A DNA stretch of 64,000 nucleotides from Cohnella thailandensis (GTDB taxonomy: Bacteria; Bacillota; Bacilli; Paenibacillales; Paenibacillaceae), in assembly GCF_014212135.1 (NCBI RefSeq), contig NZ_JACJVQ010000006.1:310001-374000 (forward strand), given 5' to 3'. How positions within the stretch are numbered: the first letter of the stretch is position 1; each line of letters starts with the position of its first letter. Under the pieces are notes generated by a model, which did not search any database, was not told the origin of the DNA, and saw only the letters and a list, made by a program, of their open reading frames with translations. The translations under genes and the position numbers were made by a program. Positions 33,063-40,897 of the stretch are shown here, piece by piece.

Positions 33063-33446
33063 ATGGCGGGCTCTGCCGCTCCGAAGCATGACGTGTTCCA
33101 GGCGATCGCCGATCCGACTCGCCGCAGCCTGCTGAAGCTGCTCGGCGAGGAGGAACTGCCGGTAACGGCCATCAGCAGCCATTATCCGATGACGCGAACG
33201 GCCGTATCCAAGCATCTGCGGATTCTCGCGGAGGCGGGACTGGTGTCGGAGAGGAGGGTCGGCCGGGAGACCCGCTACCGGCTGGAGCCCGAGCCGCTTC
33301 AAGAGCTGAAGAAGTGGCTGGCCTATTACGAGCGATTCTGGAACAACAAGCTGGCCGCGCTCAAGCGGTTTGTCGAGGACGACGAGCCGGAGGCTCCGGC
33401 GGATCGGACAATCGTCGATACGTCCATGGGCAAGACGGATCTTTAA
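33063..33446 (+). CDS. ArsR-family regulator, SRPBCC partner
   Basis: The 127-residue protein has a winged helix: 'HDVFQAIADPTRRSLLKLLGEEELPVTAISSHYPMTRTAVSKHLRILAEAGLVSERRVGRETRYRLEPEPLQELKKWLAYYERFWNNKL'. It lacks the metal-binding cysteines of SmtB/ArsR sensors, as do other regulators of this SRPBCC-linked subgroup. It is likely an autorepressor through the operators at 32544-32597. ATG 33063 is chosen because the operon's preceding stop ends at 33061; a frame extending to 32940 lies inside the SRPBCC gene. Confidence 0.88.
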   Translation: MAGSAAPKHDVFQAIADPTRRSLLKLLGEEELPVTAISSHYPMTRTAVSKHLRILAEAGLVSERRVGRETRYRLEPEPLQELKKWLAYYERFWNNKLAALKRFVEDDEPEAPADRTIVDTSMGKTDL

Positions 33447-33463
33447 GTAAAAGACGCCTGAGG

Positions 33464-33507
33464 GCACCCGAAGCCGACAATGCGCGGCCGCCCGGGTGCT
33501 TTTATTT
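33464..33507 (+). terminator. Terminator of SRPBCC-arsR operon
   Basis: GCACCCG (33464-33470) pairs with CGGGTGC (33493-33499), then TTTTATTT. Confidence 0.7.
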
Positions 33508-33552
33508 ATGCCTTCAACGGCGTATGCCATCTATCCATCATGGGCAGTTTAA
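33508..33552 (+). CDS. Possible 14-codon leader peptide before MFS pump
   Basis: ATG 33508 opens a 14-codon frame (MPSTAYAIYPSWAV) that stops at TAA 33550, inside the left arm of a long inverted repeat whose right arm covers the MFS start codon. GGGTG lies about ten bases upstream, a weak ribosome binding site that is part of the preceding terminator stem. The arrangement is that of leader peptides of translation attenuators (Erm/Cat type). It is only suggestive: the leader's translation and a promoter are not shown. Confidence 0.3.
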   Translation: MPSTAYAIYPSWAV

Positions 33553-33596
33553 GACGGTATTTGCCATTCTAGAAGCTCCAGAGGAAACTGCCCATG
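33539..33596 (+). promoter_or_regulatory. Inverted repeat sequestering MFS start codon
   Basis: CATGGGCAGTTT (33539-33550) is perfectly complementary to AAACTGCCCATG (33585-33596), which ends in the MFS start codon; GAGG (33581-33584) is immediately next to the stem. In the mRNA the 12-bp helix would bury the start codon, and a ribosome stalled in the leader (33508-33552) would free it. Confidence 0.5.
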
Positions 33597-34850
33597 AATA
33601 AGCAACATCCATCCTCACCATCGCGGGGGCGCTTCGATGGGCAGACATGGCTGCTGCTCATCGTGAACGCGCTGTTCGCGACGGCCCACGCGCTGTCCGG
33701 CACTTTTCTCGGCGTCTACCTGTGGAAGTCCAGCGGCAACTTCGCGCTGCTCGGCTGTTTCGCGCTGATCAACCATATTTGCATGGCGCTGACGTTCTGG
33801 CTCGCGGGCCACGAAGTGAAGCAAGGCCGCAAGATGACGGTGCTGCGGCTCGGAATCGCCGCTTCCGCCGTGTTCTACTCGCTGGTGCTTCTGTTCGGTT
33901 CCGGAGCGATTCGCTATATCTGGCTGCTCGGAATCGTGCAGGGCCTGGCCGCCGGGCTGTTCTGGCTGGCGTTCAACACCCTTTACTTCGAAGTGACAGA
34001 TGCCGACAACCGGGACCGGTTCAACGGATTCTCGGGAGTGACCGGCGCGCTGGCCGGCATGATCGCCCCTTGGTGCTCCGGCTTCGTGATCTCCCGAATG
34101 CAGGCGGAGAGCGGGTACCGTCTCATCTTTATGATCTCCCTGGGGATTTTTATCGCCGGAGCCGTCATCAGCTTTTTCCTGCGCAACCGGAAGACGGAGG
34201 GGAGCTACGAATGGCTTCTTGCGCCGAGGGTCCTCCGGGAGGCGCACAACCCGTGGAGGCGCGTCGTCCTTGCCTTGGCGTCCCAAGGGCTTCGGGAGAG
34301 CGTCTTCGGCCTTATGATCGGCCTGCTCATTTATATCCAGACGAAGAGCGAGATGCAACTGGGCAACTTCACGCTGCTCACCTCCGGCATCAGCTTCGTC
34401 AGCTTCTACGTGGTGGGACGATGGCTGAAGCCGGCCTGGCGCGAAAAAGGATTGCTGGCGGGAGCGCTCGTCATGTCGGCGGTGGTGGCGCCCTTCTTCC
34501 TCGGCATCAAGCTCGGCGTCATGCTGACGTTCGGAATCGGCATCGGGCTGTTCATGCCGTTCTATTCGATCCCGATGACGTCCTCGGTCTTCGATCTGAT
34601 CGGCCGCAATGAAGACAGCGCGAAGCAGAGGGTCGAATACATCGTGATGCGCGAGCTTGCCCTGAATGCGGGGCGAATTCTCGGGATGCTTGCCTTCATC
34701 GTTACCGTCAGCCTAAGCAAGTCTCCGTCGACGCTTACCGCGTTCCTGTTCGTCATCGGCTGTTCTCCGCTCCTAAGCTGGTTCTTTATGAGGCCGCTTC
34801 TGGCTCGCCACGCATCCGGAAGAGCGTCCGCCGATCCGGAGCCGGCCTAG
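33594..34850 (+). CDS. MFS transporter, possible drug efflux
   Basis: The 418-residue protein has twelve predicted helices; opening 'WLLLIVNALFATAHALSGTFLGVYLWKSSGNFALLGCFALINHICMALTFW', loop 2-3 'HEVKQGRKMTVLRLG' and the midpoint loop 'FFLRNRKTEGSYEW'. It belongs to the MFS group often annotated YxiO/'MFS transporter' in Paenibacillaceae; I cannot assign a substrate. ATG 33594 follows GAGG and is placed inside a 12-bp inverted repeat, so translation may be controlled. Confidence 0.8.
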   Translation: MNKQHPSSPSRGRFDGQTWLLLIVNALFATAHALSGTFLGVYLWKSSGNFALLGCFALINHICMALTFWLAGHEVKQGRKMTVLRLGIAASAVFYSLVLLFGSGAIRYIWLLGIVQGLAAGLFWLAFNTLYFEVTDADNRDRFNGFSGVTGALAGMIAPWCSGFVISRMQAESGYRLIFMISLGIFIAGAVISFFLRNRKTEGSYEWLLAPRVLREAHNPWRRVVLALASQGLRESVFGLMIGLLIYIQTKSEMQLGNFTLLTSGISFVSFYVVGRWLKPAWREKGLLAGALVMSAVVAPFFLGIKLGVMLTFGIGIGLFMPFYSIPMTSSVFDLIGRNEDSAKQRVEYIVMRELALNAGRILGMLAFIVTVSLSKSPSTLTAFLFVIGCSPLLSWFFMRPLLARHASGRASADPEPA

Positions 34851-34911
34851 AAACCGTATTCATCTCCCCCTTCTCTCTGATACAATGGATAAGATTGGAG
34901 GGGAGCTGCCC

Positions 34912-35733
34912 ATGGGCACCTCGATTCAAGAACATCCTGAGGAGAGACGCAACCTGGAGCCGTCAACTTATTCGGAGCGACTCATCGCCAAGGTCTGCAT
35001 GCTGGCCGGCAAAATCATGATGGAGAACGGAGCCGAAACCTACCGGGTCGAGGATACGATGACGCGCATCGCCGATTCGTTCGGGATGCCCCGTTCGCAG
35101 AGCTTCGTGACGCCGACGGGGATTATTTTCTCCATGGAAGGAATCGCGCCGGACACCCGGCTGACCCGAATCTCCGCGAGATCGACCGATCTGCGCAAAG
35201 TTACCGAAGTCAACGCGATATCGAGACGAATCAGCGCCGGCGAGCTTGCCCCCGAGAAGGCGCTGGAGCTGCTTCATGAGGTCGAGTCCTCCCGCGCGAG
35301 CATCGCCCCTTGGCTGCGGACGGTCGCGGCCGCGCTTAGCAGCGGATGCTTTCTTATCATGTACCAAGGACAATGGGGCGATTTTATCCCGGCGCTCGTG
35401 ACGGGCGGGCTTGGTTATCTGGCCGTGACGACGCTCGACCGGATCTTCTCGGTCAAGCTGTTCGCGGAGTTCATGGCTTCCGTCGTCGTCGGGATCCTGG
35501 CTTGCCTGTTCGTGGCGACCGGTCTGGGACGGGAGTTGAACACGCTGATCGTCGGATCCGTCATGCCGCTCGTGCCCGGAGTTCTGATCACGAACGCCGT
35601 TCGCGATCTTATGGCGGGGCATTACGTGTCCGGGCTGTCGAAGGGGGCGGAAGCCTTCCTCACCGCGCTTGCCATCGGCACGGGGATCGCCGTCGTGCTT
35701 TCCTTCTATAAAGGGGAGGGGCTCGGCTTATGA
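34912..35733 (+). CDS. Threonine/serine exporter, N part (YjjP-like)
   Basis: The 273-residue protein has a soluble N-terminal domain with the family's 'AGKIMMENGAETYRVEDTMTRIADSFG' and 'VTPTGIIFSM' motifs, and five C-terminal helices including 'LTALAIGTGIAVVLSF'. It is the larger half of a split ThrE exporter (ThrE_1/DUF1212), working with the next gene. In Corynebacterium both are fused in one protein. The start ATG 34912 follows GGAGGGGAG. Its stop TGA overlaps the next ATG by four bases. Confidence 0.88.
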   Translation: MGTSIQEHPEERRNLEPSTYSERLIAKVCMLAGKIMMENGAETYRVEDTMTRIADSFGMPRSQSFVTPTGIIFSMEGIAPDTRLTRISARSTDLRKVTEVNAISRRISAGELAPEKALELLHEVESSRASIAPWLRTVAAALSSGCFLIMYQGQWGDFIPALVTGGLGYLAVTTLDRIFSVKLFAEFMASVVVGILACLFVATGLGRELNTLIVGSVMPLVPGVLITNAVRDLMAGHYVSGLSKGAEAFLTALAIGTGIAVVLSFYKGEGLGL

Positions 35734-36164
35734 TGATCGGGGAGCAGATAGCGACCAGCTTCATCGCTTCGGCCGGCTTCGCCATCCTGTTTAACGTTCC
35801 GGCGAAGAACATTCTCTATTGCGGGGTCGCCGGCATGATCAGCTGGATGACGTACCGCTTCCTGCTGGAGGGCGGCGTCGATCCGATCGCGGCCACGCTG
35901 GTCGCTTCCTTCGTCGTGTCGGCGCTCAGCCAGATATTCGCCAGATCGTTCAAGACTCCCGTCATCGTCTTTCTGATCTCGGGAATCGTGCCGCTCGTGC
36001 CGGGGGGAGTGGCTTACGACGCGATGCGGAACGTCGTGCAGCACCAGTACGACGTCGCGGTTCAGCTGGCTTTTCAGGCGTTTATGCTGTCGGGCTCCAT
36101 CGCTTTCGGCATTATGTTCTCGGAAGTGTTCAACCAAGTAATTCGCAAGCTGAGAGCTCCGTAA
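35730..36164 (+). CDS. Threonine/serine exporter, C part (YjjB-like)
   Basis: The 144-residue membrane protein has four helices ('ATSFIASAGFAILFNVPAKNILYCGVAGMISWMTYRF', 'FVVSALSQIFARSFKTPVIVFLISGIVPLVPGGVAYDAMRNVV'); the block 'PLVPGG.AYDAMR' is the ThrE_2/YjjB signature. It pairs with the YjjP-like protein to export Thr/Ser or succinate. ATGATG start overlaps the upstream stop. Confidence 0.9.
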   Translation: MMIGEQIATSFIASAGFAILFNVPAKNILYCGVAGMISWMTYRFLLEGGVDPIAATLVASFVVSALSQIFARSFKTPVIVFLISGIVPLVPGGVAYDAMRNVVQHQYDVAVQLAFQAFMLSGSIAFGIMFSEVFNQVIRKLRAP

Positions 36165-36212
36165 GAGAGGCTTTCTGCGATCTATAATCGGACAAGGGAG
36201 AGGAAAAATGGC

Positions 36213-37046
36213 ATGACAGTGGGGATATTGGCGCATTTGGCAGGAAGCCGTCCATACCGGGAGCTGGCGAAGGAGATTGCCGCTCGCGGGTTTCCGTACG
36301 TTCAATTGGCTCTGTCCAAGGCGATCACCGACGTGGATTTCTCGCTGGGGAGACTAAGCCCGGGACTTGGCAACGAAGTGGGAGGCGCGCTGGCGGACGA
36401 AGGCGTGCGAATCGCGGTGCTCGGCTGCTATGCCAGCTTGATCGATCTGGACGATGAAATCTATCGGCACAACGTCGAGAGATTCAAAGAGCATCTTCGC
36501 AACGCCCGCCATTTCGGGGCTCCTACCGTCGCCACCGAGGTCGGGGTTCCTCCGGCGAAGGACCCGGCCTTGCTGGAGAAGCACTGGGACCGCCTGCATG
36601 CGGCGATGGACGAGCTGGTCGAGGAGGCGGAGCGCTGGGGAGTGACGATCGGGCTGGAGGCGGCGCAAAACCACCTGATCGATTCGCCGGAGACGATGGC
36701 GAGGACGATCGAGAGATATCCTTCCTCCTGCGTCGGAGTCGTGCTCGACCCTTGCAACTTGCTGGGGCGGCACAATATCGACCGCCAGGACGAAGTGATC
36801 CGCGAGGCGTTCCGCTTGCTGGGTCCTCGCATCGTCAGCGCTCACGCGAAGGATCTGAAGCGGGATGCGGACGGAGTGCCTCGCGAGACGGCGGCGGGAA
36901 GCGGGGAGCTCAACTACGGGCTCTTCCTAGATCTGCTGGAGAAGCAGAAGCCTCGCGGCTTCGTCACGCTGGAAGCGGTGACGGACGGGAACATGCAGGA
37001 AGCGGCAAGGTTTATCCGCGAAGGCAGGGCTGCGGCTCGCCGATAA
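36213..37046 (+). CDS. Sugar phosphate isomerase/epimerase (TIM barrel)
   Basis: The 277-residue protein has an AP-endonuclease-2/xylose-isomerase-like TIM barrel: 'GFPYVQLALSKAITDVDF', 'IAVLGCYASLIDLDDEI', 'VATEVGVPP', 'GVTIGLEAAQNHLIDSPETMARTIERYPSSCVGVVLDPCNLL', 'IVSAHAKDLKRDADG' and 'GFVTLEAVTDGN'. The conserved E, D/N and H ligands of a divalent metal are visible. It could isomerise a ketose or inositol derivative; no sugar genes adjoin it. ATG 36213 has GAGAGG eight bases upstream. It is probably monocistronic. Confidence 0.85.
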   Translation: MTVGILAHLAGSRPYRELAKEIAARGFPYVQLALSKAITDVDFSLGRLSPGLGNEVGGALADEGVRIAVLGCYASLIDLDDEIYRHNVERFKEHLRNARHFGAPTVATEVGVPPAKDPALLEKHWDRLHAAMDELVEEAERWGVTIGLEAAQNHLIDSPETMARTIERYPSSCVGVVLDPCNLLGRHNIDRQDEVIREAFRLLGPRIVSAHAKDLKRDADGVPRETAAGSGELNYGLFLDLLEKQKPRGFVTLEAVTDGNMQEAARFIREGRAAARR

Positions 37047-37053
37047 AGCAATG

Positions 37054-37081
37054 AGGGGCTGTCCGAGGGGACAGCCCCTCA
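37054..37081 (+). terminator. 12-bp perfect hairpin after isomerase gene
   Basis: GAGGGGCTGTCC (37054-37065), loop GAGG, GGACAGCCCCTC (37070-37081). It has no clear T tract. The same GGGCTGTCC stem motif occurs at 30107 and 38284. Confidence 0.6.
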
Positions 37082-37132
37082 GGCTGTCGAGAAAGCCGGC
37101 CTTATGGGGAGATGGAGCAAGCTGCGGACTCC

Positions 37133-37645
37133 CTATCCCTTATCCATTCGCTTCGGACTGCCGGTATATAAAAGCCGTAGCATCCGGAACAGGATCAGGT
37201 TCAATCCATACACCAACGCGTATACCGGGATGGAATAAAGATGCCGCCAGCCCGAGAATTCAAATACATGGCAAAGCTCCGCTATCTCCTCCAGGCCGGT
37301 TGTCGCCAAAGCCCAACCTCCAAGGTACAGCGCGGCTTTGACGCCCATCGGTCTCCAGCGGTCGAACAAGTAGATAACCAAATAGGCGGTCGGGGCATAC
37401 AGCATCACATAGATCAGCAGATCGAAGAGCTCGTAGTCCGGCCCGTCGTTGACTTGATATAAATCAAGCGGTTCGGTGGCGATCATAAAATCCACGAAGT
37501 TAGCGGTATACAGGTTGAACAGCCAAATGAAGATGCTTTGCGAGATAGGGAAGCGTTTGGGCAGAAAGAAGATCAGGGTATAGAGGAGGACGCTGGCAAT
37601 GAGGATGAACCATTCGTTGACGTCGAACCGATGCGGTAAATTCAT
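37133..37645 (-). CDS. Multipass membrane protein, unknown function
   Basis: The 170-residue protein has five helices ('WFILIASVLLYTLIFFL', 'FIWLFNLYTANFVDFMIA', 'LFDLLIYVMLYAPTAYLVIYLFDRW', 'AALYLGGWALATTGLEEIAEL', 'IPVYALVYGLNLILFRMLRLLY'). It resembles small Bacilli membrane proteins of the CBO0543 type, but I am not sure. ATG 37645 overlaps the stop of the next upstream gene by four bases, so the pair is translated together. Confidence 0.55.
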   Translation of the reverse strand: MNLPHRFDVNEWFILIASVLLYTLIFFLPKRFPISQSIFIWLFNLYTANFVDFMIATEPLDLYQVNDGPDYELFDLLIYVMLYAPTAYLVIYLFDRWRPMGVKAALYLGGWALATTGLEEIAELCHVFEFSGWRHLYSIPVYALVYGLNLILFRMLRLLYTGSPKRMDKG

Positions 37646-38196
37646 CGTAAATATCCTTCTTTGCTCAGCAGATTGCGATACAAATAAGCAAAGGCCAGCG
37701 CGACGATCAGCCTCGAGCCTACATCGGCCAACATCATCCCCTGGTTCCACCCGACATTCGTCGTCAGCCCTAGCGCATGGAGGGCATACTTCGCCCCCGA
37801 CGCCAGAATGAACCACCAGGCCATCGCGATCGCCTTTTGGTATGCGCTTAGGCCGGGATGGAACCAGCCGAACAGCGCCCATACGAATAAACCGGGGAGC
37901 AGGACGACTTCCGTTAGAATAATATTCGACATGATGATCAGATTTTTATCGTAATAAATCCGTTTCCAGAGCAGCGCGATGACATAAAACCAGTGCTCGG
38001 ACACGGCTCCGAACATAAGCCAATTGACGACGATCTCGGCGGGATGCAGGACGGTACGGGCATAACGCAGCGAATACAGCAACAGAGCGCAAATCAGGGC
38101 GACGGAGATCAGGATGGAGATCGGGTACAATCGCATATCAGTCCATTCTGCAAAACTTTGTGTTGCTATACTATGTAACAAATTGTCCCGTTTCAT
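37642..38196 (-). CDS. Multipass membrane protein, unknown function (partner)
   Basis: The 184-residue protein has five helices and no motif I recognise: 'YPISILISVALICALLLYSL', 'IVVNWLMFGAVSEHWFYVIAL', 'NIILTEVVLLPGLFVWALFGWF', 'AMAWWFILASGAKYALHALGL', 'VGSRLIVALAFAYLYRNLL'. Its stop overlaps the start of the membrane protein downstream; the two may form a complex. The start is uncertain: ATG 38196 and an internal ATG ('MRLYPIS') both have weak ribosome binding sites. Confidence 0.5.
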   Translation of the reverse strand: MKRDNLLHSIATQSFAEWTDMRLYPISILISVALICALLLYSLRYARTVLHPAEIVVNWLMFGAVSEHWFYVIALLWKRIYYDKNLIIMSNIILTEVVLLPGLFVWALFGWFHPGLSAYQKAIAMAWWFILASGAKYALHALGLTTNVGWNQGMMLADVGSRLIVALAFAYLYRNLLSKEGYLR

Positions 38197-38280
38197 TCAG
38201 GGCTAATACATAAAGCGAAGCTTAGCGGATGCCAGACGGCAGCCGGGCAGAACATGAAAAACGGGGTTTCCCGACAAGCT

Positions 38281-38311
38281 GAAGGGGCTGTCCCATATGG
38301 ACAGCCCCTTC
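38281..38311. terminator. Terminator of the NlpC/P60 gene
   Basis: GAAGGGGCTGTCC (38281-38293), loop CATAT, GGACAGCCCCTTC (38299-38311). Perfect 13-bp stem just past the stop codon of the 38318 gene. Confidence 0.7.
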
Positions 38312-38317
38312 TAGTCG

Positions 38318-38863
38318 CTACAGCACGCGGCGCGCCGTAACGTAACGCTTGGAGTAGTTGGCGGAATTGATGTCGCTCACGAGCAGGCCGTTCCAGTGCG
38401 GGCCGATCGTGTTGTGGATGAACTTGCCATTGCCGATGTAAATGCCGACATGGTTGATGGCTTTGGAAGAGCCGACGGTCAAGAAGATGAGGTCGCCCTT
38501 CTTCAGGTTGCTCTTCGAGACGTATTTGCCTTGAAGGCCTTGCTTCTTGGAGCTCCATGGAAGGCTGACTCCGTACTTGCCGAACACGTACTTCGTGAAC
38601 GAGGAGCAGTCGAAGACCAGCTTGCTCGGATTGTTGACGTTGAATTTATAAGTGACCTTCCCGCGAAGGGATTGGGCTAACGCGATGATCTTGTCCGCTT
38701 TCTGGCTAGCCGTCAAAGCGGAAGTCGAAACGGCGGTTGCCGATACTGTCTTGGTTGCGGCGGAAGCTTGGTGGACTCCCGTTCCGGCAAGTCCGGAACC
38801 CGCGAATACCGCGAGGCAGGCAAAGGCGACGATCGATTTCTTCATTGCGTTCGGTTTATTCAT
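38318..38863 (-). CDS. Secreted NlpC/P60 peptidoglycan hydrolase
   Basis: The 181-residue protein has a signal peptide ('KKSIVAFACLAVFAGSGLAG...ASA', cleavage about residue 35), a short Ser/Thr/Ala linker and an NlpC/P60 domain with catalytic Cys in 'FDCSSFTKYVF' (C86), His in 'INHVGIYIGNGKFIH' and the third residue in 'HNTIG'. These enzymes cleave D-Glu-(DAP/Lys) bonds in the stem peptide. There are no SH3 or LysM domains, so it is a minimal form. The start ATG follows AGGAGGAC. Confidence 0.92.
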   Translation of the reverse strand: MNKPNAMKKSIVAFACLAVFAGSGLAGTGVHQASAATKTVSATAVSTSALTASQKADKIIALAQSLRGKVTYKFNVNNPSKLVFDCSSFTKYVFGKYGVSLPWSSKKQGLQGKYVSKSNLKKGDLIFLTVGSSKAINHVGIYIGNGKFIHNTIGPHWNGLLVSDINSANYSKRYVTARRVL

Positions 38864-38991
38864 GCAGTCCTCCTGGTGAAGTTAGATTTCGTTGACATCC
38901 AGGAGTATAGCATGGGGCTTGTCCCGGCATTGCGACTATGAGCCTATCTTAATTTTGCTAAATTTAGGACTATAGACTCACTTTAGGACAA

Positions 38992-39513
38992 TTACACCTC
39001 CGGATAATGGGCCCGAATGAACTCGTCGCGGCCGGACTTCTCCCTATCTTCCTTGTAATGCTTAGGATTCTTCTTATGATAATCCTGGTGATACTCCTCC
39101 GCCGGATAGAAGACGCTTGCGGGTTCGACCGCGGTCACGATGGGCTTGTCGAACCGGCCGCTCCGGCCGAGCTGCCGCAAGTATTCTTCGGCCAGCTGTT
39201 TTTGCTTCTCGTTATGATAGAAGATCGCGGTCCGGTATTGGGAGCCCCGATCGTGGAATTGTCCGTCCGGATCGGTCGGATCGATCTGGACTCCGTACAG
39301 CTCCAGAAGCCGCTCGTAAGGGAACGTCTCCGGATCGAAGTCGATCTGAACGACCTCCGCGTGCCCTGTCGTTCCCGTCTTGACCTGCTCGTACGTCGGA
39401 TTCGGGACGGTTCCCCCCATATAGCCGGACACGATGCCTCCGATGCCGGGCAATTCCTCGAACGGGGTGACCATGCACCAGAAGCAGCCTCCCGCGAACG
39501 TCGCTTTTTCCAT
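38992..39513 (-). CDS. msrA: Peptide-methionine (S)-S-oxide reductase
   Basis: The 173-residue MsrA reduces Met-S-sulfoxide in proteins. The catalytic motif 'GGCFWC' has C10 and C13; 'VSGYMGGTVPNPTYEQVKTGTTGHAEVVQIDFDP' and 'DRGSQYRTAIFYHNE' are family blocks. The Trp-Cys pair at the start (FWCM) is the two-Cys type used by Bacilli; the usual C-terminal resolving Cys is absent, so thioredoxin or glutaredoxin-type recycling would use the second motif Cys. There is no fused MsrB. ATG follows AGGGGG. Confidence 0.93.
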   Translation of the reverse strand: MEKATFAGGCFWCMVTPFEELPGIGGIVSGYMGGTVPNPTYEQVKTGTTGHAEVVQIDFDPETFPYERLLELYGVQIDPTDPDGQFHDRGSQYRTAIFYHNEKQKQLAEEYLRQLGRSGRFDKPIVTAVEPASVFYPAEEYHQDYHKKNPKHYKEDREKSGRDEFIRAHYPEV

Positions 39514-39670
39514 AACAAAACCCCCTATTAAACTTAATATCTATGAAACAAAGTATCCTTAATATTTGTTTGTGTCCAGTAAACTTCCGTCGACAAAAGA
39601 GGTGGTTGTGGATTTTTATGGTGCGAGTTATATTAAAATTGTTAACTTGGCATAAAAATCTAAAAATTCC

Positions 39671-39699
39671 ATGACAGTATTTAGGAGCCTATGTTATAT
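39671..39699 (+). promoter_or_regulatory. Promoter of phnD
   Basis: ATGACA (39671-39676) and TTATAT (39694-39699) are separated by 17 bp, 46 bp before the phnD start codon. The region upstream is AT-rich. Confidence 0.5.
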
Positions 39700-39744
39700 T
39701 GTTTTACATTAAATCTCAAAAAAGAAAAGTGGAGGGGTTTACAA

Positions 39745-40755
39745 ATGTTCAGCAAATTGTCCAAGTGGGCAGTACCCGCAGTCGCGTTGCTTATGCTCGC
39801 AACCGCATGCGGCAACAACAACAATAATAATGCGTCCCAAGGCTCTTCGGAAGCTCCGTCCAGCAGCCCGGCTGCTACGGAATCCGCATCGCCGAGCCCG
39901 AGCGAGAGCGCGAGCCCGGAAGCGACCGGCTACGTTCCGGAGAAGTTGACCGTTCAATTCGTTCCTTCCCAGAACGCGGACACGCTCGAAGCGAAGGCTA
40001 AGCCGCTGGAAGAGCTCCTTAGCGCGCGCATCGGCATTCCTGTCGAAGTCAGCGTATCGACCGACTACAACACGATTATCGAAGCCATGGCTTCCAAGAA
40101 AGTAGACGTAGGCTTCCTGCCTCCGACGGCTTACGTTCTTGCCAAGGAGAAGGGCGCCGCAGAGGTTATCCTGCAAGCTCAACGCTTCGGCGTCGACGAC
40201 GCGACCGGCGCTCCGACGGAAGAGCTGGTCGACGGCTACAAGTCGATGATCATCGTTAAGAAGGATTCCCCGATCCAGAAGGTAGAAGACCTGAAGGGCA
40301 AGAAGATCGCTTACCAGAACGTGACTTCCTCCGCCGGCTTCGTATGGCCGGCCGCTACCCTGATGGAAGCGGGCCTGGATCCGCTGAAGGACGTCGAGCC
40401 GATTACGGTCAAGGGTCACGACCAAGGCGTTCTCGCCGTTCTGAACGGCGACACGGACGCGGCCGCTATCTTCCAAGACGCTCGCAACACGGTAGCGAAG
40501 GATTACCCGACGGTATTCGAAGATACCCGCGTTCTGGCGTTCACGGACTTCATTCCTAACGACACGATCTCCGTTCGTTCCGACATGAACGCGGAATGGA
40601 TCAAGAAGCTGCAGGATGCGTTCATCGATATCGGCAAGAGCGAAGACGGACATGCGATCATCAAGGACATTTACACGCATGAAGGCTATGTCGTCTCCGA
40701 CGACAGCAAGTTCGAAATCGTTCGCGAATACGGCGAGAAGGTCAAGACGGAGTAA
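39745..40755 (+). CDS. phnD: Phosphonate-type ABC transporter binding lipoprotein
   Basis: The 336-residue lipoprotein has lipobox 'LATAC' (Cys22), a CGNNNNNN plus Ser/Ala/Pro-rich linker of about 40 residues, and a PhnD-type periplasmic-binding fold: 'KLTVQFVPSQNADTLEAKAKPLEELLSARIGIPVEVSVSTDYNTIIEAMASKKVDVGFLPPTAYVLA' and 'FQNVTSSAG' type second lobe ('GKKIAYQNVTSSAGFVWPAA'). It captures phosphonate, phosphite or phosphate-like anions outside the membrane. The start ATG follows GGAGGGG. A terminator separates it from phnC. No C-P lyase or phosphonatase gene is in the window. Confidence 0.9.
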   Translation: MFSKLSKWAVPAVALLMLATACGNNNNNNASQGSSEAPSSSPAATESASPSPSESASPEATGYVPEKLTVQFVPSQNADTLEAKAKPLEELLSARIGIPVEVSVSTDYNTIIEAMASKKVDVGFLPPTAYVLAKEKGAAEVILQAQRFGVDDATGAPTEELVDGYKSMIIVKKDSPIQKVEDLKGKKIAYQNVTSSAGFVWPAATLMEAGLDPLKDVEPITVKGHDQGVLAVLNGDTDAAAIFQDARNTVAKDYPTVFEDTRVLAFTDFIPNDTISVRSDMNAEWIKKLQDAFIDIGKSEDGHAIIKDIYTHEGYVVSDDSKFEIVREYGEKVKTE

Positions 40756-40827
40756 TCCGCGCCCTTCATTGCCCGATAACGCCACACAGCGCATTTCCGC
40801 TTCGCGGCGCGAGGCGGCCTGAATAGA

Positions 40828-40871
40828 ACAGCCAGCCGAATGATTCGTTATTCGCTGGCTGTGCTTTTTAT
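40828..40871 (+). terminator. Intra-operon terminator between phnD and phnC
   Basis: ACAGCCAGC (40828-40836) pairs with GCTGGCTGT (40854-40862), followed by GCTTTTTATT. Partial read-through would give more binding protein than membrane components. Confidence 0.75.
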
Positions 40872-40897
40872 TAACTACGCCAAAGGACGGATGGACC

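Noticed and set aside
39628..39666. PhoP (Pho box) direct repeats upstream of phnD
   Set aside because: TTATAT, TTGTTA, GCATAA and TAAAAA lie at 11-bp steps, but only one or two resemble the TTAACA consensus in a very AT-rich stretch, so chance is likely.
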